From JBGOUV01 sp041477815 (GTDB taxonomy: Bacteria > Acidobacteriota > Terriglobia > Bryobacterales > JACQDG01): 8,918 nt of DNA. The stretch covers positions 1-8,918 of the forward strand of contig JBGOUV010000287.1 of the NCBI GenBank assembly GCA_041477815.1, in the 5' to 3' direction. Below the pieces are notes generated by a model that had not been told where the DNA came from, did not search any database, and saw only the letters and a program-made list of their open reading frames with translations. The translations under genes were made by a program, and so were the position numbers. Positions 5,677 through 8,918 of the stretch are shown here, piece after piece (within the stretch, counting starts at the first letter, position 1; the number at the start of each line of letters is the position of its first letter).

Positions 5677-6963
5677 ATGACCACACGACGCCGTTTCTTC
5701 TCCTGGGCCCCCGCCATCGCCGCCCTCCCCGGCGGCTCCCGGCTGCTCGCCGCCCTCGCCGTGAAATCCACCGCCGAGTCCCGCCAGGTTTACAACCGCC
5801 TCGGACTCCGCACCATCATCAACGCCTCCGGAACCTATACCCACCTCGGCGGCTCCCTCATGCCTCCCGAAGTCCTGGAGGCCATGGACGACGCCGCCCG
5901 CCACTATGTACCGATCCGCGAGCTGACCAAGGCCACCGGCGAGCGCATCGCCCAACTCACCGGCAACGAGGGCGCGCTGGTCACCACCGGCGCCGCTGGA
6001 GCCATCTTCGTCGGCGCCTGCGCCTGCATCGCCGGCGGCGACCCCGAGAAGGCCAAACGCCTCCCCTTCACCGACGGCATGAAGAACGAAGTGGTGGTCC
6101 AGAAGCTCCACAACTATGGCTGGACCCGGCAATGTGAGGCCGCCGGCGGCCGCATGGTCGAGGTGGAATACAAGGACCAGCTCGAGCGCGCCATCAACGG
6201 CAAAACCGCCCTGATCTACTTCCTCATCGCCGACAAGCACTTCGGTCAGTACCGCGACATGCTGGAAGCCCCCGGCGGCAAGATCACCCTCGAAGAGTGC
6301 GTCGCCGTCTCCAAAGCCACGCGCGTCCCGATACTGGTCGACGCCGCCGCCGAGCTACCCCCTACCAACAACCTAGCAGCCTATACCAAGCTGGGCGTCG
6401 ACCTGGTCGCCTTCAGCGGCGGCAAAGGACTGCGCGGTCCCCAGAACGCCGGCCTCCTCCTCGGCCGCAAGGAGCTCACCGACCTCGCCGCCACTTTCCA
6501 AAGCCCCTACTCCGGCATCGGCCGCGACCTCAAGATCTCCAAAGAAACCATGATCGGCATGGTCGCCGCCGTCGAGCGGTACATGAAGGTGGACCACCAG
6601 GCCGAAATGGACTACTGGAAGTCCCAGGTCGAGTATGTCAAAGGCGTGGTCGAGAAGGTCCCCGGCGTCGAGACCGGCTATGTCCCAGCGCACATTACGA
6701 ACCACGTCCCCCGCTTGTGGATCAAATGGGACGAGAAGGCCTGGAACTTCACCCGCGAGGACTGCTTCAAGGCCCTCCAGGAAGGCGAGCCCTCCATCAT
6801 CGCCCTGCGCACCCCGCTCGGCGTCACCTTCGTCCCCTGGATGATGGTTCCGGGCGAGGAGAAGATCGTCGCCCAGCGCCTCCGCGAGGTCCTCCAAGCC
6901 CGCCGCAAATCCGCCGGCTCCCGCCCCGCCGGCGCCTACAACACGGACCTGCCTCTGGCATGA
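5677..6963 (+). CDS. Tat-exported SelA-like PLP-dependent enzyme (aminotransferase class V fold)
   Basis: A 428-residue protein of the SelA/DgaE branch of fold-type I PLP enzymes, which includes selenocysteine synthase and D-glucosaminate-6-phosphate ammonia-lyase. The family start GLRTIINASGTYTHLGGS is present, then the glycine-rich cofactor region VTTGAAGAIFVGAC, the aspartate region VPILVDAAAELPP, and the PLP lysine K250 in FSGGKGLRGPQNAG. A twin-arginine signal (TTRRRFFSWAP, hydrophobic to about residue 30) predicts export of a folded, cofactor-loaded protein. The ATG at 5677 fits this signal; upstream codons in frame lie inside the Uma2 gene. No ribosome site precedes it. It is probably a lyase or epimerase acting on an amino sugar or amino acid; true selenocysteine synthesis is unlikely given the signal peptide. 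It stands downstream of the isomerase operon, now separated by the Uma2 gene, and may once have belonged to it. Confidence 0.82.
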   Translation: MTTRRRFFSWAPAIAALPGGSRLLAALAVKSTAESRQVYNRLGLRTIINASGTYTHLGGSLMPPEVLEAMDDAARHYVPIRELTKATGERIAQLTGNEGALVTTGAAGAIFVGACACIAGGDPEKAKRLPFTDGMKNEVVVQKLHNYGWTRQCEAAGGRMVEVEYKDQLERAINGKTALIYFLIADKHFGQYRDMLEAPGGKITLEECVAVSKATRVPILVDAAAELPPTNNLAAYTKLGVDLVAFSGGKGLRGPQNAGLLLGRKELTDLAATFQSPYSGIGRDLKISKETMIGMVAAVERYMKVDHQAEMDYWKSQVEYVKGVVEKVPGVETGYVPAHITNHVPRLWIKWDEKAWNFTREDCFKALQEGEPSIIALRTPLGVTFVPWMMVPGEEKIVAQRLREVLQARRKSAGSRPAGAYNTDLPLA

Positions 6964-6974
6964 AACGAGCCATG

Positions 6975-6999
6975 TATAATAAGGCGCCCAGCTAGGAGG
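6975..6999 (+). promoter_or_regulatory. -10 box and ribosome site of the kinase gene
   Basis: TATAAT at 6975-6980 is a perfect -10 hexamer 12 bases after the stop of the PLP-enzyme gene; no good -35 hexamer is seen at the usual distance. AGGAGG at 6994-6999 lies 5 bases before the ATG at 7005. Together they give a short leader of roughly 18 bases and indicate that the kinase is transcribed on its own. Confidence 0.55.
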
Positions 7000-7004
7000 C
7001 GTTC

Positions 7005-7979
<975 letters not shown>

Positions 7980-8918
7980 CGTCTGGTGGAGCAGCAGCGC
8001 TTCCTGGCCGCGTTCCTGCTGGTCCAGCAGGCGGAACGCTACCTTCCCAACGACCCCCGCATGCAGCAGTTCCGCCGGGACCACGTGAGCCGTGCCGCCC
8101 TCCGGACCACTCCTGCCGGACTTGCGCGATTACCTGGACACCACGGAGCCGGCCCGGTGGGTGTTCTTCGGCCGATCCCCGTTGGAGAACGTCGAGCTGC
8201 CCATCAGCGTCCTCCGATGCCGGATCGTCAAGGAAGGTTTCGAGCCGGTGGAGGGAACGGTGCCCGGGGCGGGCCAATTCCGGCTGCATACCCGGGCCGA
8301 GCGTCCCCCGGGCATGGTCTGGGTGCCCGGCGGCGCTGATACAACCGGTCCCGCGGCCCAGGTGACTCTGGAGGACTACTGGCTGGACCAATACGAGGTT
8401 ACCAACCGGCAGTTCAAGGAGTTCGTAGATCGCGGCGGCTACCAGAGCCGGGAATTCTGGAAGCACCCCTTGATAAAGGACGGCCGCACCCTGTCTTGGG
8501 AAGAGGCTCGGGCCGAGTTTCGCGACGGCACCGGCCGCCCCGGCCCGGCCACCTGGGAGCTGGGATCCTACCCCGAGGACCGCGCCGAATTCCCCGTCAC
8601 CGGCGTGAGCTGGTATGAGGCCGCCGCCTACGCCGAGTCTGCCGGTAAGAGCCTCCCTACCGTCTATCACTGGTACAAGGCCGCCACGATCTACCTCTCC
8701 GCCGCTCGGCTGCGCTTGAGCAACTTCGCCGGCCGCGGCCCGGCGCGCGTGGGAGCCTTCGCCGGTTTAGGAGCTTTCGGGACCTACGACATGGCCGGGA
8801 GTGTCAAGGAGTGGTGCGCCAACCCGGCCGGAAACCGTTACTACACCCTCGGTGGGGGCTGGAGCGAGCCCACCTACCTGTTCAACATTCCCGACGCGCG
8901 ACGCCCCTTCGAGCGATC
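7980..8918 (+). pseudogene. Detached PEGA-like and SUMF1-like part of the kinase gene (3' partial)
   Basis: This is the continuation of the kinase gene after the stop at 7977-7979. From 7980 to about 8120 it stays in the kinase frame: a helical hairpin QRFLAAFLLVQQAERYLP, then RTTPAG, the start of a PEGA-like domain. At about 8121 the reading moves by one base into frame 1 and remains open to the window end: LRDYLDTTEPARWVFFGRSP and LENVELP finish the PEGA-like domain, and PPGMVWVPGG from about 8308 starts a SUMF1/formylglycine-generating-enzyme-like domain (EDYWLDQYEVTNRQFKEFV, FPVTGVSWYEAAAYAE, GTYDMAGSVKEWC, LGGGWSEPTY). No start codon with a ribosome site was found to let this part be translated alone. 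The cysteine pair of true formylglycine-generating enzymes is not evident in the visible part, so it is probably a binding or sensor domain. It runs off the window. Confidence 0.8.

Noticed and set aside
5647..6240. Minus-strand open frame continuing upstream of the Uma2 gene to give 380 residues
   Set aside because: It is antisense to the well-supported PLP enzyme, has low-complexity Gly/Ala/Asp-rich content typical of GC-rich shadow frames, and the Uma2 start at 5646 has its own ribosome site.
8122..8918. SUMF1-like part as an independent intact gene
   Set aside because: No start codon with a ribosome site was found, and its beginning continues a PEGA-like domain that starts in the kinase frame.

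Overview
The window looks like a chromosomal piece of a high-GC soil-type bacterium, most likely Acidobacteriota of the Solibacter/Bryobacter kind. This rests on resemblance only: Tat-exported sugar isomerases and Gfo/Idh/MocA-type oxidoreductases, a Uma2 gene, a kinase-PEGA-SUMF1 protein, and short heptanucleotide repeats. No rRNA or other marker gene is present to confirm it.

Layout. 1-945 (+) is the C-terminal part of a large TPR protein whose start lies outside the window. 942-1570 (-) is a two-gene toxin-antitoxin module: a ribbon-helix-helix type antitoxin followed by a PIN-domain toxin, with a 4-bp overlap. 1571-1710 is a divergent intergenic region with a TATAAT box and a GC hairpin. 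1711-5075 (+) is a tightly packed four-gene operon: two xylose-isomerase-like TIM-barrel enzymes with Tat signals, a secreted bicupin, and a broken Tat-type Gfo/Idh/MocA oxidoreductase. 5098-5646 (-) is a Uma2-family protein that abuts the broken end of the oxidoreductase. 5677-6963 (+) is a Tat-exported SelA-like PLP enzyme with a good sigma70-type promoter placed so that the transcript may be leaderless. 7005-8918 (+) is a Ser/Thr kinase gene with its own promoter and ribosome site; an in-frame stop just after its membrane segment and a later frame change separate the kinase from its PEGA-like and SUMF1-like extracytoplasmic part, which runs off the window.

How the parts fit. All five metabolic genes encode N-terminal export signals (four twin-arginine, one Sec), which suggests a carbohydrate- or polyol-modifying route working outside the cytoplasm. 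The oxidoreductase that would normally supply the redox step is dead here, so the route is either broken or complemented from elsewhere. Two heptamer-repeat arrays lie just after Tat signal sequences. One is tolerated in an intact gene. The other sits where the nucleotide-binding loop of the dead oxidoreductase should be.

No complete new biological system is evident. The most interesting material is the repeat-associated gene remodelling, the fully exported enzyme set, and the naturally truncated kinase. Several of the lesions are single-base changes in C-runs, so sequencing or assembly error cannot be excluded from the sequence alone.
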